Under the pieces are notes generated by a model. That model had not been told where the DNA came from. It made no database searches and saw only the letters and a list, made by a program, of their open reading frames with translations. 50,765 bases of DNA from Nocardiopsis sp. JB363 (lineage in GTDB: Bacteria; Actinomycetota; Actinomycetes; Streptosporangiales; Streptosporangiaceae): the NCBI RefSeq assembly GCF_900143625.1, contig NZ_FRFF01000081.1, positions 1-50,765 of the forward strand. The letters run 5' to 3'. Both the position numbers and the translations under genes were made by a program. Positions 15,635 to 24,715 of the stretch are shown piece by piece (position 1 is the stretch's first letter; every line of letters begins with the position of its first letter).

Positions 15635-16558
15635 TCAGCGACGCTCGTGCGGGACCTCGCCAGGGTGGAAACCATGGGGGGCCGGCTCGGGGTGACCGAA
15701 CGGGTTGCCGCCGGGGCCACCAGGACCGCCGGGACCACCGTGCTGCTGCATGGAGGGGACGCCACCGGTCTGAGGGGCCATGGTCTGGAAGCCACCCGTG
15801 GTGTTCGGGTTGAGCTCCGCCGACTTGGCCTTCTCCTCCTCGCTCTTCAGCTCGTTGAGCTGACGCTCGAAGTAGTCCTTCAGACGGCTACGGTACTCGC
15901 GCTCGAAGTCCTTGAGCACGTTGACCTTGTGCTCCAGCTCCTCGCGCTGCTGGACCAGGCTGCCCATGACCTGACGGTGGCGCTCCTGGGCGTCACGGTC
16001 GAGGTTCTCGGAACGGGCACGGGCCTCACCGATGATCTGGTCGGCCTGGCGGCGCGCCTTGCCGAGGATGTCCTCGGACTCGTTGCGCGCGCGACCGAGC
16101 GTCTCGTCGGCCTCGCGACGGGCGTCGCTGATCGCCTGGTCGGCGGTCTGCTGGGCCAGGGCCAGAACACGGGCGGCCGTGTCCATGTTCTCCTCGCCGC
16201 CCATGGCGATGTTGGCACCGGTCATGGCCATCTGGGCCTGCTGCGGCGCGGGCGGCTGGGGCTGCTGCTCGACGGGCGCCTGGGCCTGGACGGGCTCCGG
16301 ACGCATCTGCTCCATCGGCTGCTGCTGAGCCTCCGGCTGTTCCTGGGGCTGCTGGAAGTCCTGCATGCCGGCGTTGGGGACCTTGCCCCGCAGGCACTCG
16401 GCGAGCTTGCCGCGCAGTTCCTCGTTCTCCTGGATCAGTCGGTCCAGCTCTGACTCGACTTCATCGAGAAAGGCGTCGACCTCTTCTTCGTCGTACCCAG
16501 GCCGTAGCCGTGTGGTACTGAACTGCTTGTTCCGCACATCGGCGGGTGTCAGCGGCAT
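15635..16558 (-). CDS. wag31: DivIVA/Wag31 polar growth protein
   Basis: Cytosolic coiled-coil protein that marks poles and septa and steers peptidoglycan insertion in actinobacteria. 307 residues. The membrane-binding DivIVA domain (1-58: [13 protein letters not shown]...[24 protein letters not shown]) is near-canonical. It is followed by a Gln/Pro-rich linker (about 68-125), a long coiled coil (about 128-245, rich in A-R-x-E heptads) and a Gly/Pro/His-rich tail with GGPGGPGG repeats. The insertion between head and rod is typical of filamentous actinomycetes. ATG 16558 has AAGGAG 6 bases upstream. Last gene of the conserved cluster, downstream of yggT and probably also read from its own promoter. 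Confidence 0.95.
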   Translation of the reverse strand: MPLTPADVRNKQFSTTRLRPGYDEEEVDAFLDEVESELDRLIQENEELRGKLAECLRGKVPNAGMQDFQQPQEQPEAQQQPMEQMRPEPVQAQAPVEQQPQPPAPQQAQMAMTGANIAMGGEENMDTAARVLALAQQTADQAISDARREADETLGRARNESEDILGKARRQADQIIGEARARSENLDRDAQERHRQVMGSLVQQREELEHKVNVLKDFEREYRSRLKDYFERQLNELKSEEEKAKSAELNPNTTGGFQTMAPQTGGVPSMQQHGGPGGPGGPGGNPFGHPEPAPHGFHPGEVPHERR

Positions 16559-16596
16559 GTTCGTCTCCTTGGCGCGCTTGGAGTCTGTCCGTAGGG

Positions 16597-16624
16597 ACGC
16601 TACCTGATCGTGACCTTACGGCAA
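16597..16624 (-). promoter_or_regulatory. Candidate wag31 promoter
   Basis: On the coding strand: TTGCCG (16624-16619), 16-nt spacer, TAGCGT (16602-16597), about 40 bp before the wag31 ATG. Fits a housekeeping sigma-70-type promoter. An overlapping alternative is TTGGTC-N16-TAAGGT a little further upstream. Confidence 0.4.
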
Positions 16625-16688
16625 TCCAGATCATGACCAAGACCACAAATCGGAATCGAGGGCTACTTTTACACCCCTGACTTCCCCA

Positions 16689-16985
16689 TCACAGGCTCGC
16701 CGCCATCGTCGCCAGAAGACTCTGGAGGATAATGATGGCGAAGAACAGGATCAACACACTCAGGTCGAGTGCGATGCTCCCCAGCCTCACCGGCTTGATG
16801 AACCTGCGGAGGAACCTCAGGGGTGGATCCGTGATCGTATACACGATCTCGGCGAGCACGAGCACGAACCCGCTGGGCCGCCAGTCCCTGGAAAAGGACT
16901 GCACCATCTCCAGTACCACCCTCGCTATCAGCACGAAGACAAATAGCTGAAGGAGGAGGGACAGTACTGATAGGACGATACTCAC
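16689..16985 (-). CDS. YggT-family membrane protein
   Basis: 98 residues from GTG 16985 (GGGGA about 8 bases upstream); a TTG at 17003 is also open. Two YggT helices flank a conserved cytoplasmic/periplasmic segment: VLSLLLQLFVFVLIARVVLEMVQSF, then the hallmark ITDPPLRFLRRFIKPVRLGSIALDLSVLILFFAIIILQSLL. The family is conserved between sepF and divIVA in Gram-positives and has been linked to division or osmotic tolerance, but its biochemical role is unknown. It lies 39 bp downstream of sepF. Confidence 0.88.
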   Translation of the reverse strand: MSIVLSVLSLLLQLFVFVLIARVVLEMVQSFSRDWRPSGFVLVLAEIVYTITDPPLRFLRRFIKPVRLGSIALDLSVLILFFAIIILQSLLATMAASL

Positions 16986-17024
16986 GGTCGTTCCCCGACC
17001 CAATCTCTGGACAAATGTGATGGT

Positions 17025-17552
17025 CTAGCTCTGATTGAAGAACCCTCGCTCGGCGATCCGCGCCTTATCTTCGGCGGTCACCTCGACGTTGGCCGGGGAC
17101 AGCAAGAACACCTTGTTGGTCACGCGTTCGATACTGCCATGGAGACCGAAGATCAGACCAGCCGCGAAGTCGACCAGACGCTTGGCGTCGCTGTCGACCA
17201 TCTCGGTCAGGTTCATGATCACCGGCGTACCTTCCCGGAAGTGCTCTCCGATCGTACGCGCCTCGTTGTACGTGCGCGGGTGGAGCGTGGTGATTCGGGC
17301 AAGATCGGCGGTCGAGGCCGCCGTGGTGGTCCCACCGCGTCGTTCACCCGTTCCCAGGTAGTCGCCGGGATCCATCACGGCATCGCCTCGTGTTTCCTCG
17401 CCTCTCGGAGAGTCGGCGTCGCGGTCACGCTGCTCCTCCACACCCTCGTCGAATTCCTCGAACTCATCATATTCGTCCGCATAACGGTGATCGTAACGGT
17501 CGTCCTCCACGAGACCGAGGTAGACCGCCATCTTGCGCATCGAGCCGGCCAT
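17025..17552 (-). CDS. sepF: Cell division protein SepF
   Basis: Membrane anchor and positive regulator of FtsZ assembly, essential in actinobacteria, which lack FtsA. 175 residues from ATG 17552, with GGAGG 7 bases upstream. The N-terminal amphipathic membrane-targeting helix is [14 protein letters not shown]. An acidic linker follows ([20 protein letters not shown]...), then the SepF core (about residues 90-175) with [52 protein letters not shown] and [13 protein letters not shown], the FtsZ-tail-binding and dimer face. The longer open frame to 17687 is not conserved in style and is rejected as the start. Confidence 0.95.
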   Translation of the reverse strand: MAGSMRKMAVYLGLVEDDRYDHRYADEYDEFEEFDEGVEEQRDRDADSPRGEETRGDAVMDPGDYLGTGERRGGTTTAASTADLARITTLHPRTYNEARTIGEHFREGTPVIMNLTEMVDSDAKRLVDFAAGLIFGLHGSIERVTNKVFLLSPANVEVTAEDKARIAERGFFNQS

Positions 17553-17686
17553 CTCACATCCTCCGTCGTTCCCGCGGCCTCGACCGCAGCCGACTCCTCC
17601 GTCTACCCGTCCTGGCCCCACATCCGCGGGGCGGGCACCCTTTCGGGCGAACACCACAGACAGGCCCCAAGGTCTATGTGGGGACA

Positions 17687-18415
17687 TTACCCCACGTTCG
17701 TGCCTCGGGCGCCGAGCAACGCCGCACCAAGACGCAGGTGTGTCGCGCCTCGTTGGATCGCGGCTTCCAGGTCCCCGCTCATACCCGCGGAGACCATCGT
17801 CGCCCGAGGGTAACGATCCCTGATCCCCATCGCCACCTCGTGAAGACGGGCGAAGGCGGTGTCCGGATCCCCACCCAAAGGTGCGACGGCCATCACACCT
17901 CCCAATTCGAGCGCCTCGTGTTCGGCGATGCGCTCGGCGAGCCCGGGAGCGTCGGCCGGGTCGACACCGCCGCGCGGCCCCAGCACTCCCGCCCGGGCAT
18001 CGTCATCGAGGTCCACCTGGACCAGACAGGTCAGGCGACGTCCGGCCGCCGCCGCCCTCTCGCCGAGGGCCCGGGCCAGCTTGGCCCGGTCCACCGAGTG
18101 GACGACGTCGGCATAGGAGGCCACCGATCTGGCCTTGTTCGTCTGCAACTGACCGACGAAATGCCAGGTCAGATCGAGGTCGGCGGTTTCGGCGGCCTTG
18201 GGTGCGGCCTCCTGGTCCCGATTCTCGCCGACGTCGGTGACGCCCAGAGAAGCGAGAGCACGCACGTCGCTCGCGGGGTGGGTCTTGGTCACCGCCACCA
18301 GGGACACCTCGGCGGGGTCGCGGTCGGCCTTCGCGCAGGCCGACTCGATCCGGGTTCGCGCCTCCTGGAGGTTGGCGCGGATCTGCTCGGTGCGCTCGGG
18401 GTCGGTGTGTGACAC
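17687..18415 (-). CDS. YggS/PROSC-family PLP homeostasis protein
   Basis: Binds pyridoxal phosphate and balances vitamin B6 pools; no enzymatic activity is known. 242 residues, single TIM-barrel (alanine-racemase N-terminal type). The PLP lysine is Lys44 in [17 protein letters not shown]. Other family motifs are [44 protein letters not shown] and [20 protein letters not shown] [26 protein letters not shown] at the phosphate-binding end. ATG start at 18415. It lies between pgeF and sepF, its standard place in Gram-positive division clusters, 134 bp upstream of sepF. Confidence 0.93.
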   Translation of the reverse strand: MSHTDPERTEQIRANLQEARTRIESACAKADRDPAEVSLVAVTKTHPASDVRALASLGVTDVGENRDQEAAPKAAETADLDLTWHFVGQLQTNKARSVASYADVVHSVDRAKLARALGERAAAAGRRLTCLVQVDLDDDARAGVLGPRGGVDPADAPGLAERIAEHEALELGGVMAVAPLGGDPDTAFARLHEVAMGIRDRYPRATMVSAGMSGDLEAAIQRGATHLRLGAALLGARGTNVG

Positions 18416-18542
18416 GGCTGTTCCTTCTGTTCCCTGCTGTGGTGACTGTGTTCGGTGTGGTGTCCGCTACATCGGTGGTCCCGTGGAAGATTGGCCGGTT
18501 CCGGTAACGGAGGTTTGGAGGGTGGGCTCAGAGCCGTACGGG

Positions 18543-19262
18543 TCAGATGCGCCAGATGAAGGAGGCGAACCGGCCGGTGGGAGCGTCGCGGCGGTGGGAG
18601 AACAGTTCGGAGCTCTCCAGGGTGCAGCGGCCGTCGGAAGTGATGTTGTCCACTCCCGCGCGGCGCAGTTGGGCGGTGACGGCGGCGGTCATGTCCACCC
18701 CGGTGGTGCCCTGGCGGGTGGTGGAGGCCGCCTCCGGCGTGCGTTCGGCGGTCTGTGCCTGGAGCTCCGGCGGCACCTCGTAGCAGCTCCCACAGATGGT
18801 GGGCCCCAGGAAGACGGTGATGTGCTCGGTGCGGGCGCCTTCGGCGACCATGGTCTCGACCAGGTTCGCGGCGATCGCCTGGGCGGTGCCGAGTCGACCG
18901 GAGTGCGCGGCGGCCAGGACCCCCGCCTCGGCGTCGGCGGCCAGCACGGGCAGACAGTCCGCGGCCATCGAGGCCAAGACCAGATCGGAGCGGGTGGTGA
19001 CCACCCCGTCGCAGGTGCCCACCCCTCCGGGTTCGGTGGCCACGAGCACGTCCGCGCTGTGCACCTGGTTCATCCACACCACCCGGTCGATGTCGAAGCC
19101 CAGGTCCTCGGCGGCGCGCACCCGGTTGACCAGGACCTCCTCACGGGTATCGCCCGTGCCGAGTCCGAGGTTGAGCGAGTCGAACGGTGGAAGGCTGACC
19201 CCGCCCTTGCGTTCGGTGACGGCGGCGCACACGCCGTTCCCCAGGTCGATGACGTTGCCCAT
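18543..19262 (-). CDS. pgeF: Peptidoglycan editing factor / YfiH (multi-copper polyphenol oxidase family)
   Basis: YfiH-type purine nucleoside/laccase-fold enzyme; PgeF in E. coli prevents misincorporation of L-Ser in the UDP-MurNAc peptide. 239 residues from the preferred ATG at 19262 (open upstream to 19343). Metal ligands of the family are in WMNQVHSADV (His), AADCLPVLAADAEAGVLAAAHSGRLG (Cys and His) and GPTICGSCYEVP. The usual HAGWRG motif reads HSGRLG here, with the tryptophan replaced. It ends with DGRCTLESSELFSHRRDAPTGRFASFIW, the normal C-terminus. It follows ftsZ by about 118 bp. Confidence 0.88.
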   Translation of the reverse strand: MGNVIDLGNGVCAAVTERKGGVSLPPFDSLNLGLGTGDTREEVLVNRVRAAEDLGFDIDRVVWMNQVHSADVLVATEPGGVGTCDGVVTTRSDLVLASMAADCLPVLAADAEAGVLAAAHSGRLGTAQAIAANLVETMVAEGARTEHITVFLGPTICGSCYEVPPELQAQTAERTPEAASTTRQGTTGVDMTAAVTAQLRRAGVDNITSDGRCTLESSELFSHRRDAPTGRFASFIWRI

Positions 19263-19380
19263 CGGTGTGTCCGTGGTCCTTCCCTCGGCCCCGCCGGCGG
19301 TCCGGCCGTTCCGACCCCGGGGGCGGCGACGGCCCCGCCACAAGGGTCGGGGCCGCTGACACGTCGATGGTACCGGTGGA

Positions 19381-20904
19381 CTACTTGAGGAACTCCGGGA
19401 CGTCCAGGTCGTCGGGGTCGTCGAAGATGACCCGACGACGAGGCGTGGGAACCTCGCCGCGCCGCTCGGAGGCGTCCGAGACCGCGTGGATGGGGCCGGA
19501 CCCGGTCTCGGGCTCCGGTTCAGGCGTCACGGGCCCCTCCGCCGGCGCCGGCTGCGCCGTCGGTGCGGCCGTGGGCTCCGGGGTGGTGGGCACGGCCGCG
19601 GTGTCGTCGTAGGCGACCCCGTGGCCGTTGCCCTGGTAGGGGTCGGTGCTCTGGTGGGGCTCCGGTTCGGGCCGCGAGGACACCGGAGGTGTCTGCGCGT
19701 ACCGGGGCTCGGGGCGCGGGGGCTCCGGGTCGGTCCAGGACTGGACAGGCTCGGTGGGCCGGGGCGCCTCCGGCTCGGTCCGGACCGGGCCCGACGGGGG
19801 CATCCACGGCGTGTTGGTGGCCGACGCCCCGCTCGCGCCCTCGGCGGACGGAGCGGCCATAGCGGACTCCTCCCTGCCGGACGTGATGCCTGCGGTGGGG
19901 GCGACGGCCTCAGGAGGGTCCACCGGCTGACGCTCCCGCGTCCCCGGCAGGATGACCTCGGGTTCGTCGAAGCCCGCAGCTATGACGGTGACCCTCACCT
20001 CATCGCCCAGGGCGTCGTCGATGACGGCGCCGAAGATGATGTTGGCTTCCGGGGCCGCCGAGTTGGCGACCAGTTGCGCGGCCTCGTTGATCTCGAAGAG
20101 CCCGAGGTCGGAGCCGCCCTGGATGGACAGCAGAACCCCGTGCGCCCCGTCGATGCTGGCTTCCAGCAAGGGTGAGGAGATCGCCAGTTCGGCCGCTGCC
20201 ACGGCCCTATCGTCCCCTCTCGCGGATCCGATCCCCATCAATGCCGACCCTGCCCCGGACATGACCGACTTGACGTCGGCGAAGTCGAGGTTGATCAGGC
20301 CCGGTGTCGTGATCAGGTCGGTGATGCCCTGGACACCGGAGAGAAGGACCTGGTCGGCGGCCTTGAACGCGTCGAGGACACTGACCTGGCGGTCGGAGAT
20401 GGACAGGAGGCGGTCGTTCGGGATGACGATGAGTGTGTCGACCTCCTCGCGGAGCATCGCTATCCCGGACTCGGCCTGGGTCGCGCGCCGCTTGCCCTCG
20501 AAACCGAAGGGGCGGGTGACCACGCCGATGGTCAGGGCTCCCAGGGAGCGGGCGATGTTGGCGACGACCGGTGCACCTCCGGTGCCCGTGCCACCGCCTT
20601 CGCCGGCCGTGACGAAGACCATGTCGGCCCCCTTGAGGACCTCCTCGATCTCCTCACGATGATCCTCCGCGGCCTTACGGCCGACGTCGGGGTTGGCTCC
20701 GGCTCCCAGGCCGCGGGTGAGCTCACGGCCGACGTCGAGCTTGACGTCCGCATCGCTCATCAGCAGCGCTTGGGCGTCGGTATTGATCGCGATGAACTCA
20801 ACGCCCTTGAGCCCCTCTTCGATCATTCGGTTGACGGCGTTGACACCGCCGCCGCCGATGCCGACGACTTTGATGACCGCGAGGTAGTTCTGCGGTGCTG
20901 CCAC
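19381..20904 (-). CDS. ftsZ: Cell division GTPase FtsZ
   Basis: Tubulin homologue that polymerises into the Z-ring. 507 residues from GTG 20904 (GAAAGG 9 bases upstream), which gives the standard actinobacterial N-terminus [20 protein letters not shown]. The GTP-binding signature [12 protein letters not shown] and the T7 synergy-loop motif [12 protein letters not shown] are intact. The globular domain ends near residue 315. A long linker of about 170 residues (Pro, Glu, Thr-rich) follows, then the conserved tail [13 protein letters not shown] that binds SepF and FtsW. The linker is considerably longer than in Mycobacterium. It is preceded by a 459-bp promoter region rather than being tightly fused to ftsQ. 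Confidence 0.97.
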   Translation of the reverse strand: MAAPQNYLAVIKVVGIGGGGVNAVNRMIEEGLKGVEFIAINTDAQALLMSDADVKLDVGRELTRGLGAGANPDVGRKAAEDHREEIEEVLKGADMVFVTAGEGGGTGTGGAPVVANIARSLGALTIGVVTRPFGFEGKRRATQAESGIAMLREEVDTLIVIPNDRLLSISDRQVSVLDAFKAADQVLLSGVQGITDLITTPGLINLDFADVKSVMSGAGSALMGIGSARGDDRAVAAAELAISSPLLEASIDGAHGVLLSIQGGSDLGLFEINEAAQLVANSAAPEANIIFGAVIDDALGDEVRVTVIAAGFDEPEVILPGTRERQPVDPPEAVAPTAGITSGREESAMAAPSAEGASGASATNTPWMPPSGPVRTEPEAPRPTEPVQSWTDPEPPRPEPRYAQTPPVSSRPEPEPHQSTDPYQGNGHGVAYDDTAAVPTTPEPTAAPTAQPAPAEGPVTPEPEPETGSGPIHAVSDASERRGEVPTPRRRVIFDDPDDLDVPEFLK

Positions 20905-21363
20905 GACGAGGGGCCTTTCCGCTCGCATGAGCCGTTCCGTCTTCGCGTCCGCGAGTGGTTCCGCGGGTGCGCCGGCGGTCCGGCATCCGGTTCTACTGAG
21001 TCCGTTTCGGGTTCACCCGCCTCCCGGTTCGCACGGACCGTCGGCGGGGACCCCGGGTCACCGGTACCGCTCTCCGGGCCTGTGGCCTCGGTTGAACGGT
21101 TCCTGAGTATCCCGAAAAGCGTGTTTTACTACGTTGTGGATGGTGGTTGTGCTTCCCGACAGTAAGCGGACCGTGGGGTGCGAGCAACCAGTGACGGCTT
21201 CAGCCTAACCGCGTATAACACGAGGAAGCGAAGTGCGTACTCGGCGCGTCGCGTCTGGAATGTCCTCTCGGTGGACCGTTTCGCGGCGGTGGGGACCCGC
21301 TTGTCCGGGGAACGGCGCCTTGCCCCGACTCCGCCCGAACCAGAACGTCCCTTGGTACTCCCT
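20905..21363 (-). promoter_or_regulatory. ftsQ-ftsZ intergenic region with probable ftsZ promoter(s)
   Basis: 459 bp without a gene, noticeably richer in A/T around 21110-21240. The best sigma-70-like promoter on the minus strand is TTGCTC (21187-21182), 17-nt spacer, TACTGT (21164-21159). A second TAGGCT -10-like element lies further upstream around 21190-21210. Multiple ftsZ promoters in this interval are established in Streptomyces, where they separate vegetative from sporulation septation. No riboswitch or small ORF with a good start is visible. Confidence 0.5.
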
Positions 21364-22092
21364 TCACCTGACCATGGCCAGGTCGGGCGTTCCGACGTCG
21401 TAGACACGCCCCTCGCCGGTGGGGTGTTCGCGCATCAGCACCCGCAGGACCTCGCTCTTGTCCGCGGTGTGCTCGGCGTCACCCCACTCCACGAGGGAGC
21501 CGTCCCCCAACTCGATCCGGATCGCTTCGGGATCCTTGGCGTCGATGAGCTGGATCTGGGCGACGAAGGAGTCGGGAGCCTCGCGCACGATGTCCGCGGC
21601 GGCCCGCACCGCCTCGTTGTCCTCGACCTCCCCGGTGACCGACACCAGTGGATGCGTGCCGGGTCTGGTCGTGGAGTCCTCGATGCGCACACCGTCGCCG
21701 TCGACCAACCGGTACTCCTCCCCCACCGCGATCGCGAGCAGGGGGGTGCGCTCGACCACCTCCACCTTCAGGGTGGCGGGCCACCCCCGGGTGACGGCGG
21801 CGGACTCGACCAGGTCGAGCCCTTCGACCCGGCCCCGACCGGCGTCCAGGTCCACCCGGATCAGCGGGGTACCGGTGTTCACCGACACCGCGGCCTCGAC
21901 CTCGGTGGAGGAGATCCGATCCGTGCCGGTGACCGCGACGTCGCGGACGACCAGCAGCCGGGAACCGAGGAGCAACCACACCACGGCGCAGACCAGGGAG
22001 ACGACCAATAGGACCGCGAAGGTCACCTTCCAGGGATCCGAACCTCCCCGCCGTGCCGCCGCGGCCTTCTCCCCACCCTGGTCAGCGCCCAC
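21364..22092 (-). CDS. ftsQ: Cell division protein FtsQ
   Basis: Bitopic divisome scaffold. 242 residues from GTG 22092: short basic cytoplasmic tail, one transmembrane helix (about 24-46, VTFAVLLVVSLVCAVVWLLLG), then the POTRA domain starting at LLVVRDVAVTGTDRISSTEVEAAVSVNTGTPLIRVDL and the FtsQ beta domain (ATVTRGWPATLKVEVVERTPLLAIAVGEEYRLVDGDGVRIED). The ending KSEVLRVLMREHPTGEGRVYDVGTPDLAMVR is typical. It lies 11 bp downstream of murC in the same operon. Confidence 0.93.
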   Translation of the reverse strand: MGADQGGEKAAAARRGGSDPWKVTFAVLLVVSLVCAVVWLLLGSRLLVVRDVAVTGTDRISSTEVEAAVSVNTGTPLIRVDLDAGRGRVEGLDLVESAAVTRGWPATLKVEVVERTPLLAIAVGEEYRLVDGDGVRIEDSTTRPGTHPLVSVTGEVEDNEAVRAAADIVREAPDSFVAQIQLIDAKDPEAIRIELGDGSLVEWGDAEHTADKSEVLRVLMREHPTGEGRVYDVGTPDLAMVR

Positions 22093-22103
22093 GTGTGCAC
22101 CCC

Positions 22104-23558
22104 TCAGTCGTGTCCGTTGCCCTCGGCCCTCTCCGACAGGGCCGCGATGATGTGCGGGCCGAGCTCGGTGATGTCGCCGGCGCCCATGGTCAGGACGATG
22201 TCCCCCGAACGGGCGAGTTCGACCACCGTACGCACCGCCTCCTCGCGACCGGGCACGTAACGCACCCTGTCGTGGGAGACCTTGGCGGTGATGAGTTCGC
22301 CGGTCACACCGGGTTCGGGGTCTTCGCGAGCCGCGAAGACCTCCATCACCACGACCTCGTCGGCCAGGCTCAGCGCGGCCGCGAACTCTTCGGCGAAGAT
22401 CCGGGTCCGGCTGTACAGGTGCGGTTGGAAGAGGGCCACCACCCGGCCGAGGGGGATGTCGTCCTCGGAGTCCTGGGTGAAGGACTCCAGCGCGGCGCGC
22501 GTGGCGCGCAGGTCGGCGTCGATCTCGGTGGGGTGGTGGGCGTAGCTGTCGTAGACGCCCACACCGTCGCCCTCGCCCTTGAGCTCGAAGCGGCGAGCGG
22601 CCCCGCCGAAGTCGGCGATGCCCTCCACCGCCACCTCCAGGTCGTGCCCGAGTTGGTCCGCCACGGCCACCGCCGCGGCCGCGTTGAGGACGTTGTGCAG
22701 GCCGGGGACGGCGACGGTCCCGTCGATCGGCTCGCCACCGGTGGTCCGCAGAGTGAACTCGGTGGTGAAACCACGGGCGCGGATCCGGGTGATCCGGTAG
22801 TCGGCGTCGGCGGCCTCGCCGTAGGTCAGCACCTTCTTGCCGCGTTCGCGGGCCAGTTCGGCGACCCGACGGGCCCCGGGATCATCGACACCGACGATGA
22901 GGGTGCTCTCGACCCGGTCGACGAAATTCGCGAAGTTGTCGTGGATCTCGTCGATACCGCTGTAGTTGTCGAGGTGGTCGGCCTCGACGTTGGTGACCAC
23001 CGCGATCTTGGGCGAGAGCATCAGGAAGGAACCGTCGCTCTCGTCGGCCTCCACGGCGATGACGTCACCGACCCCGGCGTCGGCGCCCAGACCCGTGGTG
23101 ACCAGCTTGCCGCCGATCACGTAGCCGGGATCGACGCCCAGGTGTTGCAGGAGCACGGTGATCATGGAGGTCGTGGTGGTCTTGCCGTGGGTACCGGAGA
23201 CGGCGATGCCCTCACGGTTCAGCAGGAGGGCGCCCAAGGCCGCGGCCCGGGGCAGGATCCGGATGCCGCGACGGCGTGCCTCGACGAGTTCGGGGTTGTC
23301 CTCACGGATCGCGGAGGAGACCACCAGGGTCTCGGCGGTGCCGAGGTTCTCGGTGGCGTGCCCCACGTGGACCCGCGCCCCCATCAGTTCGAGCTCGCGC
23401 AGGGTGTCGCCATCGCGAGCGTCGCTGCCCGAGACCTCGACCCCGGACTGCAACAGCACCCGGGCGATACCGGACATGCCAGCCCCTCCGAGGCCGATGA
23501 AGTGGGTGCGTCCCAGCTTGTCGACGGGGACCGGTTCCGTCTGCCGGACCAGGCTCAT
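22104..23558 (-). CDS. murC: UDP-N-acetylmuramate--L-alanine ligase
   Basis: Adds L-alanine to UDP-MurNAc with ATP. 484 residues in three Mur-ligase domains. The N-terminal nucleotide-binding GLGGAGMSG is at 22-30. The P-loop GTHGKTTTT is at 122-130, followed by the central-domain EADESDGSFL and NVEADHLDNYSG motifs (carbamylated region and metal ligands). The C-terminal domain has DSYAHHPTEIDADLRA, the MurC alanine-site hallmark. ATG at 23558 overlaps the murG stop by four bases. Confidence 0.97.
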   Translation of the reverse strand: MSLVRQTEPVPVDKLGRTHFIGLGGAGMSGIARVLLQSGVEVSGSDARDGDTLRELELMGARVHVGHATENLGTAETLVVSSAIREDNPELVEARRRGIRILPRAAALGALLLNREGIAVSGTHGKTTTTSMITVLLQHLGVDPGYVIGGKLVTTGLGADAGVGDVIAVEADESDGSFLMLSPKIAVVTNVEADHLDNYSGIDEIHDNFANFVDRVESTLIVGVDDPGARRVAELARERGKKVLTYGEAADADYRITRIRARGFTTEFTLRTTGGEPIDGTVAVPGLHNVLNAAAAVAVADQLGHDLEVAVEGIADFGGAARRFELKGEGDGVGVYDSYAHHPTEIDADLRATRAALESFTQDSEDDIPLGRVVALFQPHLYSRTRIFAEEFAAALSLADEVVVMEVFAAREDPEPGVTGELITAKVSHDRVRYVPGREEAVRTVVELARSGDIVLTMGAGDITELGPHIIAALSERAEGNGHD

Positions 23559-24715
23559 CTCGCGTCCTTACCGTCGTCGTAGTAGACCTCGTCGCCGTCG
23601 TCTTCGGGCAACTGCATGTCCGGGGTGGGTTTGTCGCCGCGGGCGACCGCCATGACCTCGCGGGCCAACTCCATGTCCGCGTCGCGGCGGCCCATCCGTC
23701 CGGCCGCCTCCGACATCGCCACGACCCGGTCGGTGTCGGTGAGCAGCGGGATGAGCTGCCGGAAGATCCATTCCGGTGACAGGTCGGCGTTGTTCACCAT
23801 GACGCCACCGCCCGCACGGACGATGGGCTCGGCGTTCAGGGCCTGTTCACCATTGCCGATGGCCAGCGGGACGAAGGCACCCGGCAGACCGACCGCTGTG
23901 AGTTCGGCGCAGGTCAGCGCCCCGGAACGGCACATGGCCACGTCGGCTGCGGCGTAGGCCATGTCCATGCGGTCGACGTACGGAACAGCGACGTAGGGGA
24001 TGCCGTCCTGGGTGAGGTCCTGCGGTTCCTCGGCGTTCTTGGGGCCGACCACGTGCAGGACCTGCACACCCGCGTCACGGAAGGCGTCGCGGGAGGCGAA
24101 GGCGGCCTCGTTGACGCGCTGGGCGCCCTGGGAGCCGCCGAAGATCAGCAGGGTGGGCAGGTCGGGGCGCAGCCCGAAGTAGGCGCGCGCCTTGTCGCCC
24201 ATGGCCAGGCGGTCCAAGGAGGTGACCTGCCTGCGCAGCGGGATGCCGATGAAGCGCCCGTTGCGGATCTGGGCGTGGGGGTGCCCGGTGAAGACGTGCG
24301 GTGTGAGCCGCGCGCCGAGCCGATTGGCCAGTCCGGGCAGCGGGTTGGCCTCGTGCACGATGATGGGCATCTTGCGACGACGGGCCGCGAGGTATCCGGG
24401 AGTGGCGACGTAGCCGCCGAAACCGACCAGGACGTCGGCCTGGATCCGGTCGAGCTGCTCGCCCGCGGCGCTGAGGGCGCCGGCGAGTTTACCCGGAACG
24501 GTGAGCAGTTGTGGGGTGAGCCTGCGCGGTAGGGGAACCGCGGGGATCAGGCCCAGTTCGTAACCGCGCATGGGGACGAGTCGGGTCTCCAGACCGCGCT
24601 CGGTTCCCAGGCAGAGGATCTCGGTGTTGGGGTCGATGCGCCGCAGCGCGTCCGCAAGTGAGAGTGCGGGCTCGATGTGCCCGGCCGTGCCGCCTCCGGC
24701 GAGGGCTACCCTCAT
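23555..24715 (-). CDS. murG: UDP-GlcNAc:lipid I N-acetylglucosaminyltransferase
   Basis: Makes lipid II from lipid I on the inner membrane face. 386 residues, GT-B fold. The N-terminal G-loop is GGGTAGHIEPAL (7-18), where most MurGs have GGTGGH; His13 is the conserved active-site residue. The second Gly loop is LIFGGSQGAQRVNEAAF, and the UDP-binding motif is DVAMCRSGALTCAELTAVGLPGAFVPLAIGNGEQ. The C-terminal ~25 residues are acidic and variable. Overlaps both ftsW and murC by four bases, so translation is probably coupled. Confidence 0.96.
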   Translation of the reverse strand: MRVALAGGGTAGHIEPALSLADALRRIDPNTEILCLGTERGLETRLVPMRGYELGLIPAVPLPRRLTPQLLTVPGKLAGALSAAGEQLDRIQADVLVGFGGYVATPGYLAARRRKMPIIVHEANPLPGLANRLGARLTPHVFTGHPHAQIRNGRFIGIPLRRQVTSLDRLAMGDKARAYFGLRPDLPTLLIFGGSQGAQRVNEAAFASRDAFRDAGVQVLHVVGPKNAEEPQDLTQDGIPYVAVPYVDRMDMAYAAADVAMCRSGALTCAELTAVGLPGAFVPLAIGNGEQALNAEPIVRAGGGVMVNNADLSPEWIFRQLIPLLTDTDRVVAMSEAAGRMGRRDADMELAREVMAVARGDKPTPDMQLPEDDGDEVYYDDGKDAR

